Both the position numbers and the translations under genes were made by a program. A DNA stretch of 64,000 nt from contig OZ240666.1 in NCBI GenBank assembly GCA_965198675.1, positions 1,240,001 to 1,304,000 on the forward strand, written 5' to 3'. Position 1 is the stretch's first letter. Every line of letters begins with the position of its first letter. Source of the stretch: Prochloron sp965198675 (GTDB lineage Bacteria > Cyanobacteriota > Cyanobacteriia > Cyanobacteriales > Prochloraceae). This document shows positions 27,162-36,394 of this stretch, piece by piece. The notes beneath the pieces were generated by a model. It was not told the DNA's origin and searched no databases. It was given only the letters and a program-made list of their open reading frames with translations.

Positions 27162-27811
27162 GTGCGGCTCGTTCCCTGTGAAAGCTGCGGCGTAAGCCAA
27201 AACATAAGCAGGGGCTTGGTTTCGGTACAACGGAACTGCTAATCTAAGCCGCCGAAAGGGGCTGAAAACAGATGACCGAGTCACTACCTGAACGCTAGAC
27301 CCACAAGGGAATAGCGAAGGAAATTAGGAAAACTAAAGTGGAATTCTGAAACCCCAAGGTAGCGACTACCGAACCTTGACAACTGAATGAACTATGAGAG
27401 TGAGGACACGGTCAGGAATCGTGGAACCAAGTCTCTCCCGTGAGGGAATCACGTGAATCCTTATCTGGCCACGATGAGGTTAATCACCAGGTCGAAGCTG
27501 GCAACAGGGCGGTAAAGTGCGACCGAACGGTTAGGTAGAGATACTTCCGCTAATGGGGAGAACACCGGGATAACTTAACGTGAATCGCCTGAGAAAAGAC
27601 CTAAGTACGGAAACTGTCGGAAGGCCGTTATATGCGACAGAAGAGACACCGAATAAAGACTCGTAAGGGTAATTGTCTACCACTTACATTCCTGAGTTGG
27701 TAGTGGGTCAATGGGTGAGTCCCAAAGGTTCGTAACAATAGTTCATTCGGAACGAGTAAAAACTCGCTCAACTTCCACCAAAACAGGGGGTCCAAACGCA
27801 ACATGCCTGCG

Positions 27812-27878
27812 TAGGATGCGTTACGCTATAGCTGTCAGCTTTAAACACTCCTCGAGACGTGTGCTAACGCATCCTACG
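27812..27878. repeat. GTAGGATGCGTTA inverted-end repeat, copy 2 (inside the intron)
   Basis: 13-base perfect inverted ends, 67 bases overall. Located between the 5' ribozyme domains and the maturase start, a region that often tolerates insertions in group II introns. Followed at 27887-27902 by a GCCGCCCCTGAGCAGGGG stretch. Confidence 0.85.
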
Positions 27879-28025
27879 GGGCGGCCGCCCCTGAGCAGGG
27901 GTGGTGGGGCTGCTTGATTAACAGCCTAACGGAAGAGCGAGGGTAAGAGAGGGCGTAACTGCCCGAGGGTTTCTAGAGAGAAGACACCCAATGTAATTAT
28001 CAGAGCGAATTAAGGAGCTTAAGCT

Positions 28026-29762
28026 GTGCAAGGCACTAAGGTAGCCCCAATCGAATACCGCAGCTGGAAAGACTTAGAACTTCACCTTGCAGTATTCCTG
28101 CGGGGCAGAAAGATAAGTCTGAAGGCTGACGATGTCTGGAAAGAGCTGCCATGGAAGCGATTCCGGCAACAGGTCTTTCGGTTACAGAGGAGTATCTTCA
28201 AAGCGCAAAAAGAACAATCAAAAGTCAAGGTCAAACTCTTACAACGGCTACTACTAAGGAGTCGTGCAGCCCAAGCTTTGGCCGTCAAACAAGTAACACA
28301 GCAGAATCAAGGGAAGAAGACCCCCGGAGTTGATGGCAAAACCGCACTGACCACACGTCAGCGTCTGGTATTGTGCCAAAGGCTGAATAAGCATTGGCAC
28401 CACTGGAGACACCAACAACTAAGAAGGGTAAACATCCCCAAGCCTAATGGCAAAACACGGGGATTAGGCATCCCGACGATAGCAGACCGGGCATGGCAAG
28501 CGCTGCTTAAATTGGCGGCAGAGCCTGCCTATGAAGCTATAGCCGGGACAAGAAGCTACGGCTTCCGACCCGGACGCTGTACTGCGGACGCACAGAAGCT
28601 TATATTTGACAACCTAAAAAGCAAGGCTAATGGTAAGGATATGCTGGTTCTGAAGACGGATATCAGTAAATGCTTTGACGAGATTGACCACAAGGTCATG
28701 CTCAAAGGCGTAATCTTACCGACTGAAGCCAAACGAGGTTTGAAAATGGCGGTTAAAGCTGGTGTCCGTGGTGAATACCCCTCCAGTATAAAAGGAACTC
28801 CACAAGGTGGAGTGATATCTCCGTTACTGGCAAATATAGCCCTAGATGGATTCGAGAACCTAGGGTCAGACCAATGGACAAAACAACGTTCACGTCCGGA
28901 AATAAGGGGTATACGTTACGCAGATGACGCGGTCTTTATCTGTAAACCAAAAGCGGATACCATAAAGCTGAGGCAGGATATTGACGAATTTCTCAAGTCC
29001 AGAGGGCTAAGAATAAACGAAGACAAGACTGAGACGAGGAGAGCTACGGATGGGTTTGACTTCTTAGGATGGCGTTTTCGAGTCAACTCAAGAGGAACAT
29101 TTAAATCCACACCGAGCAAAAAGAATTATGCGGAAATAAAGGCCAAAGTAAAAGCAACCTGGAAGAACAAAGAGTTGAGCACAGAAGCTCGGCTAAAGAA
29201 AATAGAAAGACAGGTTCGAGGCTGGAGGAATTACCATAAACACTGCGATATGTCGAAACATGCTCTATGGTCACTGAGCCATTGGTTGTGGCACAAACTA
29301 AGGGCTGACAAGCGCAAACAGGACCAAAAGGAGGCCGAAAAGGCCCGTCGTCAAGCCATTAAAGGTAAGAAGGCGAAGAAGGGAGCAGCAAAGCGCCAGC
29401 TTACAAAAGAGCAGGTGGATAAAGCATTCCCGAAAGTATCCTGGGAAGTGAATAAACACGTAATGGTCAGAGGTGGTGCTTCACCCTTCGATGGGAATAT
29501 ATCCTATTGGGTTGGCCGTAATTCAAAATTATATGAGGGGCCAACTGCTAAAGCTATTAAGCGACAGAAAGGGAAATGTACGCATTGCAACCGATTGTTC
29601 ATGGAGATAGATGGCCCTGTGGAGTTGCACCACAAAGACGGGAACCATAACAACTGGGATAAGAAAAATCTAGTTGCTCTCCATCGGGAATGTCACCAAA
29701 CTCAGACGATTCATCGTAAGAGAATTAGAGACGGACTCGTAAAGCGCGCTGTAAAGGCATAG
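28026..29762 (+). CDS. ltrA: Group II intron reverse transcriptase/maturase with HNH nuclease
   Basis: 578 aa from a GTG at 28026, eight bases after AAGGAG. Order: RT-0/RT fingers (QNQGKKTPGVDGK about 94-106; INIP-like VNIPKPNGKTRGLGIP), SYGFRPGRCTADA, TDISKCFDEIDH, GTPQGGVISPLLANIAL, catalytic RYADDAVF (about 297-304), GFDFLGWRF, the thumb/X maturase region (RQVRGWRNYHKHCDM), a basic DNA-binding linker, and a C-terminal HNH endonuclease (CTHCNRLF, LHHKDGNHNNWDKKNLV, LHRECH). It promotes splicing and retrohoming of its own intron. All catalytic motifs are intact, so the element may be active. Confidence 0.95.
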   Translation: MQGTKVAPIEYRSWKDLELHLAVFLRGRKISLKADDVWKELPWKRFRQQVFRLQRSIFKAQKEQSKVKVKLLQRLLLRSRAAQALAVKQVTQQNQGKKTPGVDGKTALTTRQRLVLCQRLNKHWHHWRHQQLRRVNIPKPNGKTRGLGIPTIADRAWQALLKLAAEPAYEAIAGTRSYGFRPGRCTADAQKLIFDNLKSKANGKDMLVLKTDISKCFDEIDHKVMLKGVILPTEAKRGLKMAVKAGVRGEYPSSIKGTPQGGVISPLLANIALDGFENLGSDQWTKQRSRPEIRGIRYADDAVFICKPKADTIKLRQDIDEFLKSRGLRINEDKTETRRATDGFDFLGWRFRVNSRGTFKSTPSKKNYAEIKAKVKATWKNKELSTEARLKKIERQVRGWRNYHKHCDMSKHALWSLSHWLWHKLRADKRKQDQKEAEKARRQAIKGKKAKKGAAKRQLTKEQVDKAFPKVSWEVNKHVMVRGGASPFDGNISYWVGRNSKLYEGPTAKAIKRQKGKCTHCNRLFMEIDGPVELHHKDGNHNNWDKKNLVALHRECHQTQTIHRKRIRDGLVKRAVKA

Positions 29763-29770
29763 AGACAGCT

Positions 29771-29804
29771 GAGCCGGATGCGGGGAAACTCGCACGTCCG
29801 GTTC
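29771..29804 (+). ncRNA. Group II intron domain V
   Basis: 34-base hairpin, GAGCCGGATGCG at the 5' side and CGCACGTCCGGTTC at the 3' side around a GAAA loop, with the AGC catalytic-triad position near the 5' end. This is the diagnostic ribozyme core of group II introns. Confidence 0.93.
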
Positions 29805-29846
29805 GTAGGAGAGGGGCGAGATGGTAACATCTCCCTCGACTCTAAT

Positions 29847-31824
29847 AGGACATCGTATTATTCTGAACAATCAAGCATTCTCCCTCATTGATATAGAGAG
29901 GAGCGATTTTGGAATCGATTCCGGATTAACAGTGGATCCAGGGAAAACCCTAGCTTTAATTGGAGGAAAAGTTATCTTAGACGGCGCCATTCTCACAGCT
30001 CCGGAAGGAAGGGTTGAGTTAGGCAGCGTTGGTTCCGGGGAAGTTGAGCTCAAGAATATCACCTCTGGCTGGACTTTTAACTATCAAAAAGTGTTGAATT
30101 TCCAAGATATTCAGCTCATGAACAGGGCATTAATTAATGCAGGTCGGGGAGACATCGCCGTGCAGTCCGGAACTTTAACAGTAGAAAGTGGCTCTATAAT
30201 CTTGATTCTCAACATTTCGGATTTAGAATCTGGTGCGATTCAAGTTAATGCTTCCGAGTCTGTCCAAGTGACTGGCATCGACCAAAATCAACAGATTGGC
30301 AGCGGCTTCTATAATCATGCTGTGGGGGATGGAAATGGCGGTAATATTGGTATTTCCTCCCCAGAATTGCTAGTCAGCCGTGGGGGAGCCGTCTCCACAA
30401 TCTTCGGTGACCCACTAGGGCAAAATCAGGAGGGATTTGGGGGCAATATTATTTTAGATGTTCCCGGATTAATCAAATTACAGGGCTTCGGTACCGATAA
30501 TCCCGTTTTGAACAGCCGCATTGACGCTTTATCTTTCATGAACGGGAATGCGGGGAATATCGATGTGACAATGGGGCGGTTGAGAATCTTGGATGGAGCC
30601 AGAATGACATCTACAACCTTGGGGAGTGGTTCTGGCGGATCTGTGACCGTTAAGGCAACTGATTCTGTAGAAATAATGGGAGTTGAACCCTTCCGTCTTC
30701 AGCCAAGCGTTTTGAGTTCTTCAACTGTTGGTGCTGGTAATGCGAGGAGCTTAACCATTGAAACTGGAAGGCTGATAATTGGAGATGGGGGTAGGGTGGA
30801 CTCTTCCACTTTAGCTGCTGGCGATGCTGGGAGCGTCACTATTAAGGCTACTGAATCTGTAGAAGTGACCGGTACGGTGTCTGGATCTGTGAATCCCAGT
30901 CTCATCATCTCAAGTGCCAATATTATTGATGAGACCTTGCGGATATTACTCCAAGTACCCCCAGTGCCTTCTGGAAACTCCGGCGACGTAAGGATTACTA
31001 CTCCTATCCTGAAAGTAGAGGATGGTGCTCTCGTCAATGTCAGAAATGACGGCTCGGGAAATGCTGGGGAACTGACTATCAATGCCGATTCTATCTCCCT
31101 GGATGGCGACAGTGGCATCACTGCTGCTACCATTTCCGGTGACGGAGGTAACATTACCCTGAAAGTTGCGAAAAGCCTGCAACTGAGAAATAACAGCCAA
31201 ATTGAAGCTGAAGCAGGGGAAACGGGGAATGGCGGCAACATTACTATTAACACCAGCACCTTAGTGCTCCTGGAGGGTAGCTCTCTTAGCGCCAACGCCT
31301 TCCAAGGAGATGGGGGCAATATTCACCTTACTGGTCAAGGTATTTTTACCGGCCCCGATAGTTTCATCTCCGCCAGTTCCCAACTGGGAGTGGATGGCAT
31401 TGTCAGGTTTAACAACCCGGAAGTGAACCCCTCTCCCGGATTAGTTTTTTTACCAGATGAGTTACCAGACCCCGCCGACCAAATAGTCGCCAGCTGTGCT
31501 GCGGCTACGGGTAGCACTTTTACCAATATCGGGCGGGGTGGCTTACCAGAAAACCCCACCTCAACCATCCTCCGTCAGTCAGGAGTTGTGACAGATTTAC
31601 GTGACTTTACCGAACTTCCTGACCAGGGTAAATTTCCCCCTGTCAGCGAATTGCTTAAGCCTCTGCCAACTCCCATAATAGAGGCTACAGGCTGGGTTAT
31701 CCATGAAGATGGTACCATAGAGTTGGTAGCGAGTATGCCATATCGTACTAGGGTTCCTGCCTCATCTGAAACCTGTCTGCCAAAGTTTCATAATGTGGGT
31801 TTCACTGAGGGGAAACCCAACTAG
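29847..31824 (+). CDS. Filamentous-haemagglutinin-type exoprotein, exon 2
   Basis: Remaining 659 codons plus one base. It begins (with exon 1) DKGHRIILNNQAFSLIDIER and continues VDPGKTLALIGGKVILDGAI and LTAPEGRVELGSVGSGEVEL, the normal order in cyanobacterial proteins of this class. A long series of beta-helix repeats follows (GNAGNIDVTMGRLRILDGAR, SGGSVTVKATDSVEI, GDAGSVTIKATESVEV). The C-terminal module is IVASCAAATGS...GRGGLPENP. Without splicing this part has no proper start or signal peptide. Probable surface or secreted adhesin; the target is unknown. Confidence 0.85.
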
Positions 31825-31829
31825 ATTGA

Positions 31830-31997
31830 TGCTGGTGGGCAATGCCTGGTGGGCTGGTGGGCAATGCCTGGTGGGCTGGTGGGCAATGCCTGGTGGGCTG
31901 GTGGGCAATGCCCACCCTACTCAATGGCTGGTGGGCAATGCCCACCCTACTCAATGGCCAAAATAATGTACATTAGGGAAAAATTAGAGGCTATCTG
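31830..31997. repeat. GGTGGGCAATGCC(TGGT/CACC) repeats
   Basis: Four units of GCTGGTGGGCAATGCCTGGTG type followed by two full GGTGGGCAATGCCCACC palindromes with CTACTCAATGG linkers. The segment from about 31922 to the terpene synthase start is repeated before the second synthase (about 33085-33158). Confidence 0.85.
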
Positions 31998-32996
31998 ATG
32001 CAAAACATCAAAATACCCCCCCTATATTGTCCCTTTCCTGGAGCCATCCACCAGAATGTTGTCACTGCCCAGGAGCAAACCAATAAATGGGTACGTCGCT
32101 TCCATCTTCTCCCGGATGAATCAGCCTCCCGTCGTTTTCGCGCAGCCAAATTTACCAGGCTGTCTGCCCGTACCCACCCCCATGCTTCACCTGAAATTTT
32201 TGAGATGATTGCTGACTGGCACACTTGGGTGTTTCTCCTTGATGACTATTGCGAAGAGGCGGGAATTAGCAAACACCCGGAGCAATTGCCTCCTCTACAT
32301 AGTCGCTCACTAGCTATCTTGCGGGGGGAAAAGCCTACTTACCGAGATGCTCCCCTAGTGCGAGCATTGGCAGATATTAGACAGAGAGTGGAACCCTATG
32401 CAAGTTCAGGGTGGATGGACCATTTTATCGGCAATATGGCAGATTACTTTCAAGCATTGGTCTGGGAAGCTGCTAACCACACCCAGGGTATCATCCCAGA
32501 TTTGGCAACCTATCTTAAAATGCGCCTCTTTATCAGTGCAGTTTATCCCACTTTTGACTTCATTGAAATCGAAGTCAACAAGGACATGGAGCTACCAAAC
32601 CAAGTCCGTGCCAACAAGATCGTGCAAAAACTGAAGCTGATAGCTAACAATGTTCTTGCCTGGTCTGACGATATCATCAGTCTAGAAATGGAGATGGAGC
32701 TCGGAGACGTTCACAACCTAGTCTTAGTGCTCCAGCAGGAACATCAGTTGACCCTGCAAGAGGCAATTAATCGCGCTGCTGAACTTTGCAATGAAGAGGT
32801 GCGTAAATTTATGGATAAAGAGTCCCGCCTGCCTTCTTTCGGCCCTGTAACAGACCCTAAATTGCAACGTTATGTCTTGGGTCTCCGTTACTGGATGCGT
32901 GGCTATATGGATTGGGCCCTGGAAACAGAGCGCTACCAGCCTACCAAAAAGACTAATAAGATTGAAATTTCCCCAGAATTACCTGTCTTTGCCTAA
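31998..32996 (+). CDS. Class I terpene synthase, copy 1
   Basis: 332 aa with the bacterial class I terpene cyclase fold. The aspartate-rich motif is D82-D83-Y-C-E86 (FLLDDYCEE) and the NSE/DTE motif is D224-D225-I-I-S228-L-E-M-E232 (WSDDIISLEME). The C-terminal GLRYWMRGYMDWALETERY carries the conserved Arg-Tyr pair. Such enzymes ionise a prenyl diphosphate (often farnesyl diphosphate) with three Mg2+ and cyclise it; the product cannot be predicted. No cytochrome P450 or prenyltransferase is adjacent. A near-copy follows at 33159. Confidence 0.9.
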   Translation: MQNIKIPPLYCPFPGAIHQNVVTAQEQTNKWVRRFHLLPDESASRRFRAAKFTRLSARTHPHASPEIFEMIADWHTWVFLLDDYCEEAGISKHPEQLPPLHSRSLAILRGEKPTYRDAPLVRALADIRQRVEPYASSGWMDHFIGNMADYFQALVWEAANHTQGIIPDLATYLKMRLFISAVYPTFDFIEIEVNKDMELPNQVRANKIVQKLKLIANNVLAWSDDIISLEMEMELGDVHNLVLVLQQEHQLTLQEAINRAAELCNEEVRKFMDKESRLPSFGPVTDPKLQRYVLGLRYWMRGYMDWALETERYQPTKKTNKIEISPELPVFA

Positions 32997-33158
32997 ACAA
33001 TGTATCTTATGTATTGCAAGTAATGCCCACCCCTGGAACTTGTCAGGCTACTGGTGGGCAATGCCCACCCTACTCAATGGCTCAATTGCTGGTGGGCAAT
33101 GCCCACCCTACTCAATGGCCAAAATAATGTACATTAGGGAAAAATTAGAGGCTATCTG

Positions 33159-34151
33159 ATGCAAAACATCAAAATACCCCCCCTATATTGTCCCTTTCCT
33201 GGAGCCATTCACCAGAATGTTGCCACTGCCCAGGAGCAAACCAATAAATGGGTACGTCGCTTCCATCTTCTCCCGGATGAATCAGCCTACCAACGTTTGC
33301 GGGCAGTCAAATTCACCAGGCTGCCTGCCCGGACCCATCACCATGCTTCACCTAAAATCTTTCAGATGATTGCTGACTTTTACACCTGGGGGTTTATCTG
33401 GAATGACTATTGCGAAGAGGCGGGAATTAGCAAACACCCGGAGCAATTGCCTCTTTTACATAGTCGCTCACTAGCTATTTTGCGAGGGAGAAAGCCTACT
33501 TATCGAGATGCTCCCCTAGTGCGAGCATTGGCAGATATTAAACAGAGAGTGGAACCCTATGCAAGTTCTGGGTGGATGGACCGTTTTATCAGCAATATGG
33601 CAGATTATTTTCAAGCATTGGTCTGGGAAGCTGCTAACCACACCCAGGATATCATCCCAGATTTGGCAACCTATCTCAAAATGCGCCCTTTTTGCAGTGC
33701 AGTTTATGTTTGTTTGGACTGGATTGAAGTCAGCAAGGACATGGAGCTACCAAACCAAGTCCGTGCCAACCAGACCGTGCAAAAACTGAGCCTGATAGCT
33801 AACAATGTTCTTGCCTGGTCTGACGATATCATCGGTCTGGAATGGGAGATAGAGCGAAGAGACGTTCACAACCTAGTCTTAGTGCTCCAGCAGGAACATC
33901 AGTTGACCCTGCAAGAGGCAATTAATCGCGCTGCTGAACTTTGCAATGAAGAGGTGCGGAAATTTATGGATAAAGAGTCCCGCCTGCCTTCTTTCGGCCC
34001 TGTAACAGACCCTAAATTACAACGTTATGTCTTGGGTCTCCGTTCCTCAATGCGTGGCTGGATCGATTGGGCCCTGGAAACAGAGCGCTACCAGCCTACC
34101 AAAAAGACTAATAAGATTGAAATTTCCCCAGAATTACCTGTATTTGCCTAA
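33159..34151 (+). CDS. Class I terpene synthase, copy 2 with altered metal motifs
   Basis: 330 aa, tandem duplicate of the preceding synthase, with identical stretches at both ends and a duplicated upstream region. The differences are concentrated in the active site. The first acid of the Asp-rich motif is Asn (N82-D83-Y-C-E86; FIWNDYCEE). The Ser of the NSE motif is Gly (D222-D223-I-I-G226-L-E-W-E230). The segment around residues 190-200 is two residues shorter and divergent. Both changed positions normally contact the Mg2+ cluster, so activity may be changed or lost, yet the frame is intact. Confidence 0.88.
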   Translation: MQNIKIPPLYCPFPGAIHQNVATAQEQTNKWVRRFHLLPDESAYQRLRAVKFTRLPARTHHHASPKIFQMIADFYTWGFIWNDYCEEAGISKHPEQLPLLHSRSLAILRGRKPTYRDAPLVRALADIKQRVEPYASSGWMDRFISNMADYFQALVWEAANHTQDIIPDLATYLKMRPFCSAVYVCLDWIEVSKDMELPNQVRANQTVQKLSLIANNVLAWSDDIIGLEWEIERRDVHNLVLVLQQEHQLTLQEAINRAAELCNEEVRKFMDKESRLPSFGPVTDPKLQRYVLGLRSSMRGWIDWALETERYQPTKKTNKIEISPELPVFA

Positions 34152-34590
34152 ACAATGTATTTTATGTATGGGCAGCAATGCCCACCCCTGGAACTTGTCA
34201 GCAATGCCCACCCCTGGAACTTGTCAGGCTACTGGTGGGCAATGCCCACCCTACTCAATGGCTCAATTGCTGGTGGGCAATGCCCACCCTACTCAATGGC
34301 TGGTAGGCAATGCCCACCCTACTCAATGGCTCAATTGCTGGTAGGCAATGCCCACCCTACTCAATAGCTCAATTGCTGGTGGGCAATGCCCACCCTACTC
34401 AATGGCTCAATTGCTGGTGGGCAATGCCCACCCTACTCAATGGCTCAATTGCTGGTGGGCAATGCCCACCCTACTCAATGGCTCAATGGCTGGTGGGCAA
34501 TGCCCACCCTACTCAATGGCTACTGGTAACTGGTAACTGGTAACTGGTAACTGGTAACTGGTAACTGGTAACTGGTAACTACTCTACTGC
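34152..34590. repeat. Array of GGTGGGCAATGCCCACC palindromes and heptamers
   Basis: About eight units of roughly 38 bases, each a GGTGGGCAATGCCCACC (or GGTAGGC) palindrome with a CTACTCAATGGCTCAATTGCT linker, from about 34236 to 34520, then a run of TAACTGG heptamers to 34580. No gene. It could form a long series of hairpins in the terpene synthase transcript or at the end of ndhJ. Confidence 0.9.
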
Positions 34591-35121
34591 TCAATAAGCA
34601 TCCTGTAACTCGTAGAAGTCAGGAGAGATATAATCCTTACGTAAAGGCCAACCCATCCAATCTTCTGGCATCAGAATCCGCTTCAGATGAGGATGTCCCT
34701 CATAGACAATGCCATACATATCGTAGCTTTCCCGTTCCTGCCAGTCTGCCCCCTTCCAGATCCAGTACACCGAAGGAATGTGGGGATTATCCCGAGGCAA
34801 AAACACCTTCACCCTGACTTCTTCGGGATTCCTAACATCCTCAGCCACTTTAATCAAATGATAAAAACTGACCAATTCCTGTCCCGGTCCCACATCGTAT
34901 GCTCCTTGACACTGAAGATAATTAAATCCATAAGCATACAGAGCAGTAGCAATGGGAAGGAGAAATTCCGGTTCCACTTTTATCATCTCCACCCCTAGGT
35001 GGTCAGACTCCAGAGCTTCCTGCTCAAAACCCTGTGCTGTTAGCCAACTAGAAACCTTCCCCGGAGTCACTAACTCCCCAGCTACCCCATTTTCTTCTTG
35101 CTTAGATACTGCTTCAGCCAC
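34591..35121 (-). CDS. ndhJ: NAD(P)H-quinone oxidoreductase subunit J
   Basis: 176 aa, the 30-kDa (NuoC-like) peripheral subunit of NDH-1. Motifs: LVSFYHLIKV (about 84), NPEEVRVKVFLPRDNPHIPS, YWIWKGADWQERESYDMYGI and the C-terminal MGWPLRKDYISPDFYELQDA. Its start overlaps the ndhK end by eight bases: third gene of ndhC-K-J. Confidence 0.96.
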   Translation of the reverse strand: MAEAVSKQEENGVAGELVTPGKVSSWLTAQGFEQEALESDHLGVEMIKVEPEFLLPIATALYAYGFNYLQCQGAYDVGPGQELVSFYHLIKVAEDVRNPEEVRVKVFLPRDNPHIPSVYWIWKGADWQERESYDMYGIVYEGHPHLKRILMPEDWMGWPLRKDYISPDFYELQDAY

Positions 35122-35848
35122 TCTTCACCTCCTGCTTCTGTTTTTGCGCTCCTTGCAGTGCTGGGGGTATAGCCATACCCATAGCTTGCTGTAATAGTGG
35201 GGGTGGTGCTTGGCGGGTTCCGGTACGAATATACTCCCCTGTGAGAATAGGCAGCCCAGTCTTCATATTGTGGGTGGTACTGTAGTAACGATGGGTTTGT
35301 CGTCTCACAGCCCGTTCTTGAATGGACTCATTAGCCACCTTCTTGCGCAATTTAACAATGGCATCGAAAATTGCTTCCGGGCGGGGGGGACAACCGGGAA
35401 TATAAACATCTACAGGAATTAACTTATCCACTCCTCTCACTGCTGTAGGAGAGTCGCTACTAAACATCCCCCCCGTAATAGTGCAAGCCCCCATAGCGAT
35501 AACGTATTTCGGTTCCGGCATTTCCTCATAGAGCCTAACCAGAGCCGGTGCCATTTTCATCGTAACCGTCCCGGCGGTGATAATTAAATCCGCTTGTCTG
35601 GGACTACAACGAGGTACCAAACCGAAACGGTCAAAATCAAATCTGGAACCAATTAAAGCAGCAAATTCGATAAAACAACAAGCAGTACCGTACATTAAAG
35701 GCCAGAGGCTGGAAAGCCTTGCCCAGTTGTAGAGGTCGTCTACCGTAGTCAGGACAACGTTTTCCGAAAGGTCTGACGTTACCTGAGTCCGATTAATGGG
35801 ATTGAGGATTTTTTCCTTCTGCTGCCGTTCAAATTCAGTCAAGACCAT
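35114..35848 (-). CDS. ndhK: NAD(P)H-quinone oxidoreductase subunit K
   Basis: 244 aa, carrying the N2-type [4Fe-4S] cluster that passes electrons to plastoquinone. Cysteine motifs are intact: GTACCFIEFAA (tandem Cys, about 54-55), GACTITGGMF and YIPGCPPRPEA. The N-terminus overlaps the ndhC end by ten bases. Confidence 0.97.
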   Translation of the reverse strand: MVLTEFERQQKEKILNPINRTQVTSDLSENVVLTTVDDLYNWARLSSLWPLMYGTACCFIEFAALIGSRFDFDRFGLVPRCSPRQADLIITAGTVTMKMAPALVRLYEEMPEPKYVIAMGACTITGGMFSSDSPTAVRGVDKLIPVDVYIPGCPPRPEAIFDAIVKLRKKVANESIQERAVRRQTHRYYSTTHNMKTGLPILTGEYIRTGTRQAPPPLLQQAMGMAIPPALQGAQKQKQEVKSG

Positions 35849-36201
35849 TCAAGGGCTCCTTTTCTCCATGCGTACACGAGAGCAATTACCAGAATTGCGA
35901 TAAAAATTAGTGCTTCCACGAAAGCCAGCAGACCGAGACGATTGAATGCCACAGCCCAAGGATAGAGGAAGACGGTTTCCACATCGAAAATCACGAATAT
36001 CAGGGCGAACATATAATAGCGAATGTTAAACTGAATCCAAGCACCACCAATGGGTTCCATGCCCGATTCGTAAACAGTACATCGCTCTGGACCGCCACCG
36101 CTAGGTCGTAAAAGCTTAGATGCTGTCAAAGAGAGGAGCGGCACTAAGCTGCAAGTGAGCAAGAAGCCGAGAAGATACTCGTAACCTGAGAGTACAAACA
36201 T
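35839..36201 (-). CDS. ndhC: NAD(P)H-quinone oxidoreductase subunit 3
   Basis: 120 aa from the ATG at 36199-36201, which gives the standard MFVLSGYEYLLGFLLTCSL; the upstream ATGs would add 17 unrelated residues. Three membrane helices; SGMEPIGGAWIQFNIRYYMF and FDVETVFLYPWAVAF are diagnostic. First gene of ndhC-K-J, divergent from rubA. Confidence 0.96.
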   Translation of the reverse strand: MFVLSGYEYLLGFLLTCSLVPLLSLTASKLLRPSGGGPERCTVYESGMEPIGGAWIQFNIRYYMFALIFVIFDVETVFLYPWAVAFNRLGLLAFVEALIFIAILVIALVYAWRKGALEWS

Positions 36202-36394
36202 ATCGCCAGGATAATCTATTTTCATTTTTGACACTCCCACGGCGTGTTTCACGTGGGTTTTGCCCGGTATTCATATAAAACTAACGCATCTGCGTCCATC
36301 TGCGTCCATCACCGGTTCCGATACTTTTTTGCTAAGAATGGTAAACTGATTGATAAGATTTATAACATAAAATAAGATTAGCCAATCAAAAGCG
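36202..36394. promoter_or_regulatory. Divergent promoter region between ndhCKJ and rubA-ycf48-psbEFLJ
   Basis: 193 bases between the opposing start codons of ndhC and rubA; both transcripts must start here or nearby. AT-rich stretches at 36340-36380 could hold the rubA-side -10. A CTGCGTCCAT direct repeat is at about 36291-36310. No hexamer pair is good enough to call. Confidence 0.5.

Larger units (their letters stand above)
27162..29846 (+). mobile_element. Complete group II intron
   Basis: 2685 bases. The 5' end is GTGCGG, as in the GUGYG consensus. The 34-base domain V is at 29771-29804 (GAGCCGGATGCGGGGAAACT, ending CGTCCGGTTC). A domain VI hairpin (about 29806-29843) precedes the 3' end AAT. 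The reverse transcriptase/maturase is encoded at 28026-29762. Removing the intron joins GATAA to AGGACATCG, reading D-K-G-H-R in frame. TTATCT at 27461-27466 is complementary to the last six exon bases AGATAA (EBS1-IBS1 candidate). A GTAGGATGCGTTA repeat is inserted at 27812-27878. It lies in the same orientation as the host gene, as needed for splicing. Confidence 0.93.

Noticed and set aside
30699..31319. 206-codon open frame antisense to the exoprotein
   Set aside because: It is a shadow of the beta-helix repeats on the opposite strand; its composition follows from the sense frame.
34155..34543. Overlapping plus-strand open frames after the second terpene synthase
   Set aside because: They are translations of the GGTGGGCAATGCCCACC array, with no start signals or independent coding character.
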